Of a stretch of DNA of 64,000 nucleotides, positions 1-12,602 are shown in pieces. Position numbers and translations under genes: made by a program. This DNA is from Nymphaea colorata (Eukaryota; Streptophyta; Magnoliopsida; Nymphaeales; Nymphaeaceae). Within the stretch, counting starts at the first letter, position 1; each line of letters starts with the position of its first letter. Where the stretch lies: assembly GCF_008831285.2 (NCBI RefSeq), contig NC_045138.2:33637934-33701933 (forward strand), given 5' to 3'. A model generated the notes under the pieces. That model did no database searches. It was given only the letters and a program-made list of their open reading frames with translations, and was not told the origin of the DNA.

Positions 1-505
1 AAACCAGTGACCGGCCATCTAGCAGTCACTGACCTACCCAAGTGCGCCGAACTCTTAGGAAACACTTGCAGACCTTGATTTAAGATCGATCTGAAAGTCT
101 TAAACCTCAAATCAAAAGCAATCAAAACGCTTCCTGAATGGCAGTTCCTCTTATCAAAAAAATGGAAATATGACGATCATTGTATTTCAAGCTGCCGTCT
201 GTTAATTAGACATTCAAGCATAATGCGTCAGCCGTTAGTAAATCTGATGTACAAATAATTGATTAGTCTCATGACTGATTAGATCGTGTCGAAATTTCGG
301 TGGAATGGGTGCTGACAAAAGTGGCCGGTGTGCTGCCGTGGAATGGCTTTTCCGGTGTCGATCTAAAGAAGGCAGTTCAATGGAGACTGTAGATCTCACG
401 AAAATTGGGTACTCAGAAACGGTTTGTGTATGCTAAAAAAAAAAAGAGAATAGTACTAATGAGCGCCAGAGAGGGAAAGAGACATTAGTCATTGCATGAA
501 ATTAG
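1..505. other. Gene-free stretch 3' of the EF-hand gene
   Basis: AT-rich DNA lying downstream of the minus-strand EF-hand gene. It presumably includes that gene's 3' UTR. There is a short A-run near 435-445. I see no coding sequence, RNA gene or recognisable repeat here. Confidence 0.5.
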
Positions 506-856
506 TCATTGCATGAAATCTACAAGCTCTTCGGTTAAAGACTCCTCGACCAATGTCCACGATCTTCTCATCAGCTCGGGGCTGAGCCTGACCATGAGGA
601 CGCAGAACTCCATCTGGTTGAGCGAGCCGTCGCCGTCCAGGTCTCCTTCCCTCACCATCTGCACGGCTTCTTCGTCCGTCATCCCTTTCATCCCTAGCGC
701 CGCCGCGGCGTTCCTCCTCAGGCTGTCCGGCGTGATCAGCCCCTTCTGCGGATCCATCAGAAGCCTGAACCCATTGCACAGCTCCTCCATCAGCCCTTCC
801 GCCCCCAACTTCTCCCCCATCACCGGCAGCAGATCCTCGAAGCAGCTCTCCTCCAT
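506..856 (-). CDS. EF-hand calcium-binding protein, KIC/PBP1 type
   Basis: A single-exon gene for 116 residues. Residues 72-83 form a canonical EF-hand loop (DLDGDGSLNQME, acidic residues at loop positions 1, 3, 5 and 12), followed by FCVLMVRLSPELM. Residues 22-50, including ELCNGFRLLMD and SLRRNAAAALG, match the degenerate first hand of plant KIC and PINOID-binding protein 1. Those family members are small Ca2+ sensors with one working hand that bind the kinesin KCBP or the kinase PINOID; whether this copy does so is inference. I chose the ATG at 856. An in-frame ATG at 934 would add 26 residues, but that stretch reads like a 5' leader and has no family match. A TATA-like element lies about 100 bp upstream. 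No introns are seen, as is usual in this family. Confidence 0.88.
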   Translation of the reverse strand: MEESCFEDLLPVMGEKLGAEGLMEELCNGFRLLMDPQKGLITPDSLRRNAAAALGMKGMTDEEAVQMVREGDLDGDGSLNQMEFCVLMVRLSPELMRRSWTLVEESLTEELVDFMQ

Positions 857-955
857 GTGGGCAGCGATCGTTTGAACCAAAACTTCAAAAACAGAGAGAG
901 ATGGATTGATTCCGGCGGGATGGGACAGAGGCAAAGTGGGGAAGGGCGCGAGGCC

Positions 956-964
956 ATAATATAG
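956..964 (-). promoter_or_regulatory. TATA-like element of the EF-hand gene
   Basis: The minus strand reads CCTATATTATGG here, about 100 bp upstream of the chosen ATG at 856. The spacing fits a plant TATA box plus a short leader. A GA-rich leader lies at 886-902. No transcript evidence is available. Confidence 0.5.
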
Positions 965-969
965 GGAAA

Positions 970-3900
970 GAATGGAAGGATGAACGAAGGATTGCCAGCC
1001 AAGTTACAGAATGTGAGGAGAGAGAGTCGGTGGTGGTGGTGGGTGTGCCTCTAGAATTCCGTGTTGACGATTTCTTCCGCCGCTTCACCTTTTTCCTGTG
1101 AAGTTTCTCTGTTTGGCCTCGTAAACGCCTACTTGTTTGCCAATCAAAGGTTGGTTTTGACCCACTACCGACCCTTCTTGCTTATCTAACTCCGCCTCAT
1201 CCGTAATGGCAGCGCCATGGATAAAGCTCAGGCATACTTTAACTCGTCCATCTTCATGTCTTCAATTTGATTGATACCTTCCACGTTTTGCTCAAAGAAC
1301 GTCAGTACCTCCATATTTTGAAAGTCAGTTCTTAGTTCTTACCAGAGCATAACTCATAATCCAGCTTGGATTCGGCTGCATGTTTGAAAGTGGATCCGGA
1401 TTCGGCTATGAATTTAAAAGACAAAATTCAAATAGCATTCCATAGTGAATTTAAAATCTTGATTCACATATGATACAAATACTTTTTATTCATACCAATC
1501 TGAATAAGAATCAGATTATATGAACATTTTGATGAGTCAAATATGCTAACAACATTAATATTCCTGATCACCGACCTCCAAATGGCCCCTAATTCTGACC
1601 GGATTTGGGGTCCTCTGGAACTTGCCATGAAATCGGAAAATTCTTGGTTAGCACGCAAGGATCTAGTCGGTTGAGATGACATCTTTTTCTGGAGCGTGAC
1701 GTAACGGATGAGGCAACGAGCAGGTTAAAAGCAGTTTTTTACTCCAGATATTAACTTGGGACACGAATCAGATCACAACCCCAGAAGAAGAATTCGATGT
1801 AAATGCAATATCAATGCTTGCATCCGTGCAAATTCATCATCTAAAAAAGATCATTGTAGGGATCGTACCCTGATCCAGATCTGGATATGCTGTTCAGTTT
1901 TCAGGGTCCGGATTGGATGTTCGAACTATAATCCCATCTCCTTAGTTTGTCTAATACAGAAAGGGGGAAATTGACAAAACGTTTTAAAATGATTTAAGAA
2001 AATAAAAACCCACGATCGCAAGAATGAAACTCAAAGGAATTGACAGTCCAATGCTAAGTCACAACCATGGGGCAAGAAAGAAGTTGCAGTTTTATCTTTC
2101 TGGTTGACTTTGCCTCGTTCGGTCAAAGAACCGGGGCCCAGTAAAACAGGACTCGATCAGCGTCACGCAAGTGGTTCCAATTTGGTTTGACCATATTGTC
2201 AATGACCGAATTTAATGTTCACAACCCATTTTGCTGTCAAAGCTTTATAGCAAAGGGGATGAGAATGCTAATTAAATGGTCCGACCGATATGAAGACCGC
2301 CAACCCAAGCACATATTTTAACTTGTATACTTTGTGTTAAGAAGGAAACAACAAAAAGTATGCGCTTGTGGGTTTGACGTTGATCACCTAATCTTACTCA
2401 TAGATGGGTTTGACGTTGCTCACCTACTCATAAATATCATCTATATTTAAAAGAATAAGTTTTTTTTTTTTTTTTTGTAAATGGAATTTCAAATAAAGTG
2501 CTTTAAAAATCTTTAGTTTGCGTTAATACAAATTTATCAAAAATTATTTAAATTATGTACCCTGTTTGAGCACAAATATACTTTCATTTACCCTTTTACT
2601 TTTTTGGGTTGGATATATGTAGCATAGTTGATCGGACTGGTTAGAGCTGAGAAACCGCTGCGAACGATGAAATTGCAGTACCCAAGTTGATGGGTATACC
2701 AAACCTCACTCAAATTCTCAAAACAACCCAAGGATAGAAAGGGTGATAATAATAAAAAAAAAATAGTTAACGTGCTTTTAAAACGTGTTATTATGTTCCA
2801 ATATAGAATAAAAGAAGGGATTAAATCATATTATTAATTTTTTATATTAATGAAATTGCACAAAATTTAAAATTATGACGGTAAACAGCCTTCAATCCTG
2901 ATGATGGGATTCAAGGGGATGTGCGATTGAGGTGCAACAATCCGAGGGTGGGGTTGACGGAGTGGAAGAAAAACGCCGTTGTTATCAACGTGGAAAACAA
3001 AACGTCGACATTTCTTAGGCGATATCGTGTTCTCACTTGGACCGTTGACAGAATTAAGTCTGGCACATCGATCTGTCGCAAAATGTTACTGTCCTGTTTA
3101 TTAAGTCAGGCCTTCTTCCCCAATGGGTTGGTAAGGGTAATGGATAATCATATATTGGACGTTGAACTGAAATTTGGAAAGCATAAGAACACAATTTACG
3201 TTTAAAGTGCAGTAAATTCTAGTGGGTGAAATTTTTTTCTTTTGTTTGTGTTCATGAGATCAGGACGTCCAACTAGAAATTAATGGACGGACGATTGAAA
3301 AAGAGAGACAATATAAAACTTATGACTTAACCCGGCCTAGTCATTGATTCAACTTGGATATGTATTATAAAATTTATCTCCCATGATGTAAGTCTACGAC
3401 ATCTCGTTTTTCAAACAACGGTAAACATACATTTACTGTGGATGTGTCGAGCACCCCCCCTCTTGCCAATCATTGATAACATTCGAGCACATAAAAAATT
3501 TGCTGTCTTTATTCTTTAGTTTTCTGCTTTTGTATATTTTGAGTCGAGTCTGTTTGTTTTTGTTGAGGTTGCAGAGTATGCAGGAGCAAAAAGTTTCATC
3601 CATACTTTCTATATATATATATATATATATATATATGTAGAATCTCACAATCAAAGATCTCCAGGGAACAAGGTTCTTTACCAAAGTCTTCTTTGGGAAC
3701 ATTTAAAGCCATCTTTTTATTTTTTCTTTGAACTGAGAATCTATGCACATTAAAATCATTTTCTTTATGCCCTGTCTGCACTATAGAAGTGAAGTGAAGT
3801 TGGCGGAAGAAGTGACCTTTAAGCGTAAGATCTTGATTGGTCAAAACAAAGCTTCTGTGAAGCAATATCGCCAGTACCATACTACAAAAGTGAACTAATT

Positions 3901-6900
3901 CTCTGACCCAATCATGTTCCGAACAGTATGAACATATGCCGATTTACACTTTAATTATAATTGAAGAGATTAGCATGAGAATCAAGCATCTATTTGCGCC
4001 AATTTAAATGAATTGTCACTATCAAACTTGCTGTTTTCAAAGAATCCTGCATGGACAAGGTCGGATTGACAAAGTTCTCTCTTCTTTGAATAATAATAAT
4101 CTTTTCATGACCATGTACACTAATAATGAGCCTCTCTTGTCAATTGGTACCCTTCCCAACTGGAATTAAGCACTTTCGTTATCAAAATACCTTGAATTCT
4201 TAAGCATTGATGCCATAGTGATAATTAGTCTTTTCGATCAAGCATCATTCTGAATTGTCTACCTCGCTGATCCTCGGTTGCAGATTCTGCCAAATGTACT
4301 TTCAAAGGTGTTTTTCAGAGTTACACACTGCAGTAAAGTCGATTCCTAATGGAAGCCATGTCATTTCCTTGCTTTGTGCAGAACAATAAGTTTGTGCAAG
4401 CTTCTTCTGCTGTTTGGTATGTACTTGAGAGTTTCTTTTTCCCCACGAAGTCCACTGGTAATTCTTGTCCGAATCTATCCCGTAAAAGTAAGCAAGGAAC
4501 AAGGCAAAATACTGCACCTAATCGTATGAGTTCTTTCAATTAGAATAGACAACACTAAACATGATCCCCATCTGAATGGAAGTGCGTAGGAGAGGGATGG
4601 ATGTGCCTTCGGAACTAATTAAGTAAAGTTTCAACTATATTCAATTTGGGAACGAAATCAACTCTTTCTTTCACATGTATGATGTGCATATATATATATA
4701 TATATACACACGTCATTCTAATGCACGCATAAAATGTTTTGAGCTCTTGGTCTCCATAAACGCGAAAGGTCTTAACTAAGTTCCAGCATCCAGTTTCATA
4801 TCTCTAAATCCTAATCTGCGTATGATATCCAACTGGAGTCCGATAAAGAAGGTAACCATCAGATACGTGCTAATCGGATCTGAACTCGGTTATGCAATTC
4901 AGATTTGGTGTTTAAATCTGAATCTGAATCGGATTAATAGTCCTACTAAGTCAAATCCATTAAACTACTGGACTCAACCAGATCAAATCTGACCATTTAT
5001 TCCTAGTTCTATGCAGGGGGAAAAGGTGGAGGAGGTGATGAGACTGATCTTTCTGGTTGCTGGGCGAGACGTTGGCAATAAGCTTGCATGGTCAGCAGTG
5101 GAAGATGGTGGCGGGACCGCTGCCTTTCAGGGCGGAGCTGGACAGCATCTGGTCTAATCGGTTGATGCTCCAGCACATGTATAGTCTCCCAACTCATCCT
5201 TGAATTTTATTTCTCTCTTCGTGGCCTTCCACTAAAGAGTCATTTGCCAACAGTAACAAATTGTTACTGTTAAATAAATCTCTCCAAGAAATTAATTAGG
5301 ATAGAGTCACAGAACACTACGTTACAGTGTTTCATGAATCTGCTTCATTTTTGTAGGGCAAGTTTATAGAGCATTTACAATTTGTAACCATTGCCGAATT
5401 ACCACAAAGGACACTGAAAATGTTATGTTCTGGCCTGACCCAGTTCAGATCCACTGCTTACCTGAATTGATCATTGATGTGACCGATTCTCCTTTAATTG
5501 GTGTTGATTTGAAAGTTTAAAACCAAATCCCAATTCAGCACGCATAAGTATGTTGGCAGTTACAACTTCAGGTTGAATCGGTGTTGGATCTGGAACTCTT
5601 CCACCCAGATAATAATCATCTGAAGTTGTATAAACTATGGGCTGGAGGCCCGACTCCAAAGTCCATGATACTAGCTCGACCCTCATTGCATAATAGGGTC
5701 CAAATCCATGATAGTCTACAAAGTTGAGGCTTCCAACAAGCAAGCAGCAGGCGCACAAATTGTTGTTCTAGAAAAGAAGCTTTGCTCCTCCATCTATGTT
5801 TCAGGAAGGAACTTGACTTGTAAGAGTCAGTTTTTTGCGGCATAACTAGAGGGTTTTTGGTAACAGGAACACTGTGTTAACCCAATATTCCATAAGTATT
5901 CACTTGTTGGAACATATTCATGGAACGACTTAGTGATCACATCACCAAATACGCTTTTAAAAGGAACGCCACAAACTTTTCACCTTTTAGTGGCAGGTTT
6001 GGAAGATGAGGTCTTGAATTTTCAAATCTGGATATATCCATGATGGGCAGGGTCCAGATCTGCGTGCTGGGTGAACGAGAGAAACAATTAGGAATGAACA
6101 GAACGGAAACTGATGAGGAAGAACATATTCTAGTTTATCCCATTCGAGTGGGTTGCCTGCCTTTGCGTTATCGTGCGATTGGGTTGTGGAAACTGAGTAT
6201 TCTCGATCTGTGAAGAACTCGTTTCCGTCGAGCCATGCATCAAAGATTCGTCATTCCTTCCGCTGCAAATTTGAAGTATAAGATCTGATATGGCCTGAAA
6301 CTCAATATTGTTTGTTTGACACGGTTAAGATCCGCATCATGAATAACCATCAGATGTACAGGGAGGAGATTATGATTATATCAGTCAAACAGGTGGGCAT
6401 GAGATAATTAGTAATTGATTAGACTTCTTACAAGGATATTGTTATAAATGAACTGTGAACAGAGGTATAACTTGTGATTTTATTGTCATGGGCCTCCTCC
6501 AATTTTAGTAATCTTAGACCTAACAAATGGAAGAGTTTCTGGCGTATCTGGCCTTTCAGCTTTTGGTGGGCTCTCTGAATGGCGAAGAATGATGCTTTTC
6601 TTTTCGGGACGTATCGATTTCCTTTGATAAGCTAGCTACGAAGGCAATTGCCCAACGATGTATGGGCTTCCTGTAGATCCTCAGCCACTGGTGCTTTTGG
6701 CTTCAACGTTCCATTAATGGGTCTTGCGTCGTTGTATCTTGTAATATATATATATTCTTACATTTCTTTTTCACAAGCAAATTTCTTGATCACATTGAAC
6801 ATGTCTATGTTACCTTCTATCTTTTCTTTTCCTCTTGGCGCCAGCAAAAAAAAATGTGAACTTCTGTTCCTCTTTAAATATTTGAGTTGTTTATTCATAA

Positions 6901-8266
6901 CTTTATGAATGTGATAAACGTCCTTTCAGTCCTTGAATTTATTTATTGTCATTCCCTACTTGGCTACTTCCGCAAAATCATAGCCACTGATTCAAAAAAC
7001 TATCTAAAAAATAGTGTTTCCAGACGTACAATGGCTTGTAAGATAAATAAATCATTGATTACGCATGAGAATATTGTGGAAGCTGCTTGTAAAGCTCCCA
7101 GAATTATTGTTCAAAACTACCATATATTCCATATCTCTCCGTCTCTCTCTCTCTTCCCCCTTTGTACTTTTATGTTTTGTTTCCTTCTTTTGCAGAATTT
7201 TGTAAAATCGGTGTCTCCCACTTTTGTTTTATTGTTTTATCTTCCCATAACGTCGGCCATCTCTTATACACACACTCACACTCACTCAAGAAAAGAAAAT
7301 GGACGAATGGTGCAAGTTGGTATATATTGAACAGATGTGGTTTAGTGTCTTTAAGAAGTATAGCATCAAACCTAATATTCCCACAGAGATCAGCCTTCGA
7401 TTACTATAATACAACTCTTACTTTCTCTCCGTTTACAAGGATGGCTGTTTATATATTCTCTCACACACAAAGAGAGAGAGAGAGAGAGAACGAGAGGAGC
7501 TTTCGGATGGATGGTTTCTTTTCCATCACATCGATATGAATGACATCGCAAGACAATTCCAAAATCAGAACCTCTCTCTCCGAATAATGGGTACACCAGA
7601 AAAGAGCAGACAGTGGGGTATCCTGTAACTTCCACTACCTCATGTCAACATGTAAATTAACAAAAGTTAGATCCTCTCGCAGATTAAGCGAGATCAACAG
7701 TCCCCAATTCCGGAACTCAATCATTTCTTTTTGTTATTTCTTCTTCTTCTACAGAAAAGAATACTTTCTTCCTGTTTTCTTTAGATTCATCAGAAGACAC
7801 ATCCCTCCTTTCCTGCAAAATGCAGCCGCGCCCCTCCAAATATACTAAAGAAAAAGCCATAAACAAAATGAACTTACACAACTTTATTATCACTATTTTT
7901 TTTTCCAGTTCTTTTAATCAGAATTACTACACACAGAAATTCTCTTCAACGGCCCTGAAATCTTGGCCGTTCTTCCATCTTTTCTTCTGTAGCTGTCCCA
8001 ACGTGGACCGTCTCTGAACTGTCACCTCCCTTTTTTTCTCTTTGCTTTTTCCACCAAAGGCCACAGTCACCCTTCTCCTCGACTTCAATCTTTTCTTCTT
8101 CCTTTTTCCTTTTATCTCTCGCTTTTCCTTTCTTTACTTTTCATCCTGTCCTTCTTTTTCTTTCATTTTTAGTATTCACTCTATTCTTTTGCTTCACAAC
8201 TTGCTGTAGTTTGAAGCCCGAACCTGATGAGAATTTGTTCCTCCAAGTTCTTGGCCTTTTCTTCCC
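970..8266. other. Long gene-free AT-rich region
   Basis: I cannot support any gene in these 7.3 kb; open frames are short and lack recognisable domains. Visible structure: (AT)n at 3610-3636 and 4687-4706, a (GA)n tract at 7470-7489, and a T-rich, C/T-biased stretch at about 7980-8200 just downstream of the bHLH stop. Around 1320-1960, 4860-4990 and 5440-5620 there are degenerate runs of alternating GGATC/GAATC-type words (for example GATCTGAATCTGAATCGG). These look like decayed repeats, but I cannot define their ends. Confidence 0.45.
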
Positions 8267-11200
8267 CTATCTGTAATTCACTCCAAATGTTGGCGTCCAG
8301 AAATCTGCTGTAGCCTCGCTGGGGAACGTACTAGAGATAGGGACAAGGCAGAGTCCTCTACTCCTTAGATCTTGTTTGGGACGTTCATGGTCTTTTAATT
8401 TGTCCGAGTTCTGCAGTAAAGTGACAATAGGAAATTATATATTAGTATCCACCTGAGAAGTGATCCATATAACAAGCCGGTTTGAGACGAGTCTAACTAC
8501 GATAGCATAGACAATAAATTTCATCCCCATGCAATCAAGCCATGGCCGGTGGTTGGCGAGCACTCACCAGTCTCTTATCAGAAACTTGGAGTTGCATAAG
8601 GAGAGTGATCAGAACCCTCCTTGTGTGTGCTCGAGTTAAACGGCGAAGCTTGTCTTAGCTAGCCGGACTGAGCTTGTTAGCCATCTGCGGTTCGAGCTGC
8701 GCTCAAGCACAAGGAAATTTTGGACAGAAATCCTACTTCAATAGGCCAAGCTCAACTGCTTTATTGGCTTGAATCCCTTAAATATGACAACTTTAACAGG
8801 CAAAGATTAAAATCTGCTCCATGATCTCAACATTTAATTTAATAAATAAACAAACAAACTAATAAATTATATATATATATATATTCTTAATCTTGTTAAG
8901 GCAAACCAGTCGAGTTAGACAGACTTTTAGCAGATTATGCCAACACAGACACGCCAGGAGAATTGAACTCTTGACCGTCTTAAAAGGTTCCAAATAATTC
9001 CGTGCGGTGCAATGTCGGTGAACAATCGATGTGCAATTGCTGCCAGAACTGCACCCTATTTGAAGTGAAAACAAGGTAGAGGAGTTGTAAAGGCGTTAAA
9101 GATGATCACCTGGTGATGCTGATGCATCTGCGCTCCACTTTTCATATATGGATTGCTAAGCACCTGCAAAAATTATTTCAAGCATTAAAGGCACGGGTTT
9201 TGCCGATCTTCTGCCATAGGTGCAACTTTTTCTTTTTCTATTTTGGATAATCAAGCACTGTAAAATGCCACTTTCCGTCATAGCTTGTGGGGCAGAAGTT
9301 ACACTTACATTAACTTGTTCATGGAGGAATTTGATGTACTGAATTGCTTCTTGAAGGACTGATGCCGTATCAGTCTGAGGAAAAGAAAAAAGATTGGGAA
9401 TTCAGAAAAGGTAAACGCTTTTTGCATATTCATGAACAAGAAAGCAAAAGAAGAAGAAAAGGGAAGAAAAGAAAAAGGAACCAAAATCAATTGTATTCCG
9501 AGAGAAAGATGGGAGGCAAATCACCTTCCCGAAAGGTGAAACTAACTGCTGCAGCGCAGTAACTCTGTCACTTAGTTTTTCTTTCCGAACCTGTGGAGAG
9601 AAAAGAGAATGCCATGATTTTATACAGAGACACATGCAGGAAAAGAAAAGATGGTTCTTCTTTATGTTGTGTAACTGTTCCTTTACCTTGAATGCCGGCA
9701 ACGGAGTTGGGGTCTCAATTCGAGGCCTTTTAAATGATTCTGTACTGCTACTTTTCTTCATATCAGGAGAGCTCACGTCGCGAATTTCTTCGGCATTCCT
9801 CTGGAAGAACAGAAGTCAAGATATTTAATAGTTTCTTTGTTCCGAACATCTCCATAAAAATTTGTCCCTCTAAGGAGTTCAATGACATAAAAAGTTAGGA
9901 TCCCCATGCCTATCAATTATCATGGAGCCACCAAGTTTTGGCCTCTGGTAAGGAATGCACAACCATGGCAGATTCCAAGTCGTGATGTCTAGCTGACATC
10001 AGCCTAGCTAGCTAATAACAATTCACAAGTTTTCTCTACCAAATTACGGCCGTATCTTTGAGGTTAACAAAGATAAATATTAACCAACTCAATGAAAAGT
10101 AAATAATTGGTGGCAATCTATGTTCCTGTTTTCTTACCTTGGAGATGATATCATGGATACTTGGCTTATCTTCAAACGCTGGGCTGAGAAATTGTGGGGT
10201 TGGGGAAGCATATAGGGTTGGCCGAATATCTGCTGCCATGGTCGCCGTTGCATTCCAGAATGGAGCGCTATTTTGGAACTGCAATTGGCTACTTGGGTGA
10301 TGTTTATGAGGTGATGAGGACGAGGAAGATGATACTGGTTTGAGAAACTGGGGGAACTTAGGCCAAGAAGGAGAAAATTCATCAGCAGGTAATGACTGTG
10401 AATTCAAACGGCAGTTCATGGTGGGCATGTTTATCAAATGAGCCTCTTGATCAAGCAACCCTTGCAGCATGGCTGAAGGGCATCCATAGCTGCTGAAGTT
10501 ATTCATCGAAACATTAGTACCCCTGCCAGAGATGGAGGAGTCGCGAGAATTCAGGCGTTGTTCAAGTCCAAAGAAGCCGTTTTGTTGCATCTGCTTCATT
10601 ACGTTGATGTTTGAATCTGTCCCACAAGCCCAATCCTTATGAAAGTGACCGGAACTCATTGATTGTTCTCGCCGGAAAATTGGCAGAGAGTTCAGGTCTT
10701 CCTCTTGAAGCATGGTATGCACGCTGCCCTCTGCTCTTCCACCACCACGACTGCATATATATGTGTGTGTATATTAGCCCATGCTGTCAGTAACAGGACC
10801 AGAGATAATTCGCAGTGCAAAATGCCCATCATAGCTTCAGCAATTTGTTAAAACTTCTACCACATGATGAGGTCCTTAAAGTTTAAGCAAAGACAAAGGT
10901 ATACAAACAGTCGAAAGCACAACTTTATGATAATTAGGATGCCATTGGTAAAGGATTTTTCGGCTTCAAGAGTCGTCATCTAATCATGTAAGCTTCGCCA
11001 AGCAAAATCTATGCATGGTTTGTTCATTATTCTCGGTAAATCCCATCAGAAATGGAAGGTAAAAAGGAAAAAGGAAAGTGCAACCCCTTGCTCTGCAATT
11101 ACCATCCATTAATGACTTCAGATTGTGAATAAGCATATGATCTCTCAACGTCGCCCATTGGAAACTAAACTGTACGTGGACAAATAAACATTAATTAAGA

Positions 11201-12009
11201 ACAATGATCTTGATGATTAAAATTCCAACACCACCATCTATGGCACTTTAGCAAACGAGTTCTTCATTCAAAATCAGGGCATACTGTGCCAAGAAAAGGT
11301 TCTGTGTTTCTCCCCTCACAGAGATTCAAATACTGTCGATCTCCAACTGAAACGTGACTGACTTACACTAACGTCAAAAATGGAATTTTCTTTGTGAGAA
11401 ATAGTTTTCGAGCATCATGTCAAGTTCGTTGTTTTGGATATGAAGATAGATCAGCTTACGTCTTTAATATATGGATCCCAATTTTTCAGATCTCACGTAA
11501 TTCTTAAATTGTTTTTTTCGTTAACCACATAAGAAGAACTTTATTAGCGCTTGCACCCGCCCTGCATATTCAACTAGAAGAGTTATATTAGAGAAAAGGA
11601 ACGAAACAAAAATTCAGACGACAGAACACTATGGTTCCGGTGATGTGAACACTCACATCAAAGCGTGGCCCCAGTCCGGTGCCATAGACGGCGAGAGATC
11701 GAAGCCGGCGAGCTGCAAGGGCGAATCTATGAGCACGCCGCCTGAATCCTGCTTACTGGCCTCTTGAAAGACCATGGAGCCGCCGCTGGAGACCGAGTTC
11801 GAGTGGTTGTCGACCGACTCCTCGCCGGACCTTGCCTTCACCTCTGTGATCTCGGATGGCCAGCGAAAGCTGTTGCCCAGCTCAGGCATAGGCGCCGTGG
11901 CCGCGCACAGAGAAGACGACGTGCCACCGAACCCGCCGCCACTTCTAGCCCACCAATTGCCGCTGCAGACTCCACCCTGGAGATCGTCCGCCATGGTCAC
12001 CGCCTCCAC
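8267..12009 (-). CDS. bHLH transcription factor, bHLH112/114/123 type (7 exons)
   Basis: Exons: 12009-11657, 10750-10138, 9800-9687, 9590-9525, 9374-9309, 9163-9110 and 8410-8267. All junctions are GT-AG and phases match, giving 469 residues. The N-terminus MADDLQGGVCSGNWW is the family signature, so the true start may be the second ATG at 11994 (464 residues). Residues about 345-404 form the bHLH: RPRIETPTPLPAFK, KVRKEKLSDRVTALQQLVSPFGK, then TDTASVLQEAIQYIKFLHEQV. The basic region is atypical and lacks the His-Glu-Arg triad of E-box binders, as is known for this subfamily. The tail has DLRSRGLCLVPISSTF and DFWTPTFG, another conserved signature. It is expected to be a nuclear DNA-binding regulator; members act in stress, root or flowering responses, but the role of this one is not shown. 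Ser-rich and Asn/Gln-rich linkers fill residues 120-320. Confidence 0.93.
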
Positions 12010-12090
12010 TTCTTCTTCTTCTTCTTCCTTCCTTCTTCTTTAGAATTCTAATACACAAGTCCTAACGAAAAAGGATCCGACGCGTGGTCC

Positions 12091-12099
12091 TATATATAA
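12091..12099 (-). promoter_or_regulatory. TATA box of the bHLH gene
   Basis: The minus strand reads ATTATATATAGG, 82-97 bp upstream of the two candidate ATGs. The leader between them is a GAAGAA-type purine tract (plus-strand CTTCTT run, 12011-12042). An ATTGG (inverted CCAAT) lies about 12 bp further upstream. Confidence 0.6.
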
Positions 12100-12101
12100 T
12101 C

Positions 12102-12566
12102 GGGAAGAGCCAATCGTACGGTGAACAAGCAACCGGCACCCTGGTTCAACCTCAACCATCATCAAGTCATCGCCCTTCTTCTTCTTCCTTCACCCTCACT
12201 CATACTAAAGTAATTAACAGATAGCCGCCTAATCTTCCTTATATTTACCGAAAACTGGCTACCGCTCCGAATACTTTCGTAAGTCTGACCAGGTTGTCGT
12301 AAATACTTTCGAATTTGCGCAACTTTTCGAAGTCCCCGTTGTCATTATTGTCAAAAGAGACACAGAAAGTTGAAGAAAGCTTTAAAAATGGAAATTCTCT
12401 CCGGCTTGTCGTCAAAGCAGTACAAATATTTTATTTATTTTTGTTCAAAAGAAATTTCTTTTAACTTTTTATTATATTCCCATTTTTTTCATCGTGCGGC
12501 ATTCTTTTCTTCCGCAAGTGTTTTTATCCGGAACGCCACATCACCGTCACCAAATTCCTCCTTTTT

Positions 12567-12602
<36 letters not shown>

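Noticed and set aside
506-779. Overlapping open frames on both strands over the EF-hand gene
   Set aside because: They are shadows of the GC-rich EF-hand coding sequence; only the minus frame with the DLDGDGSLNQME loop matches a family.
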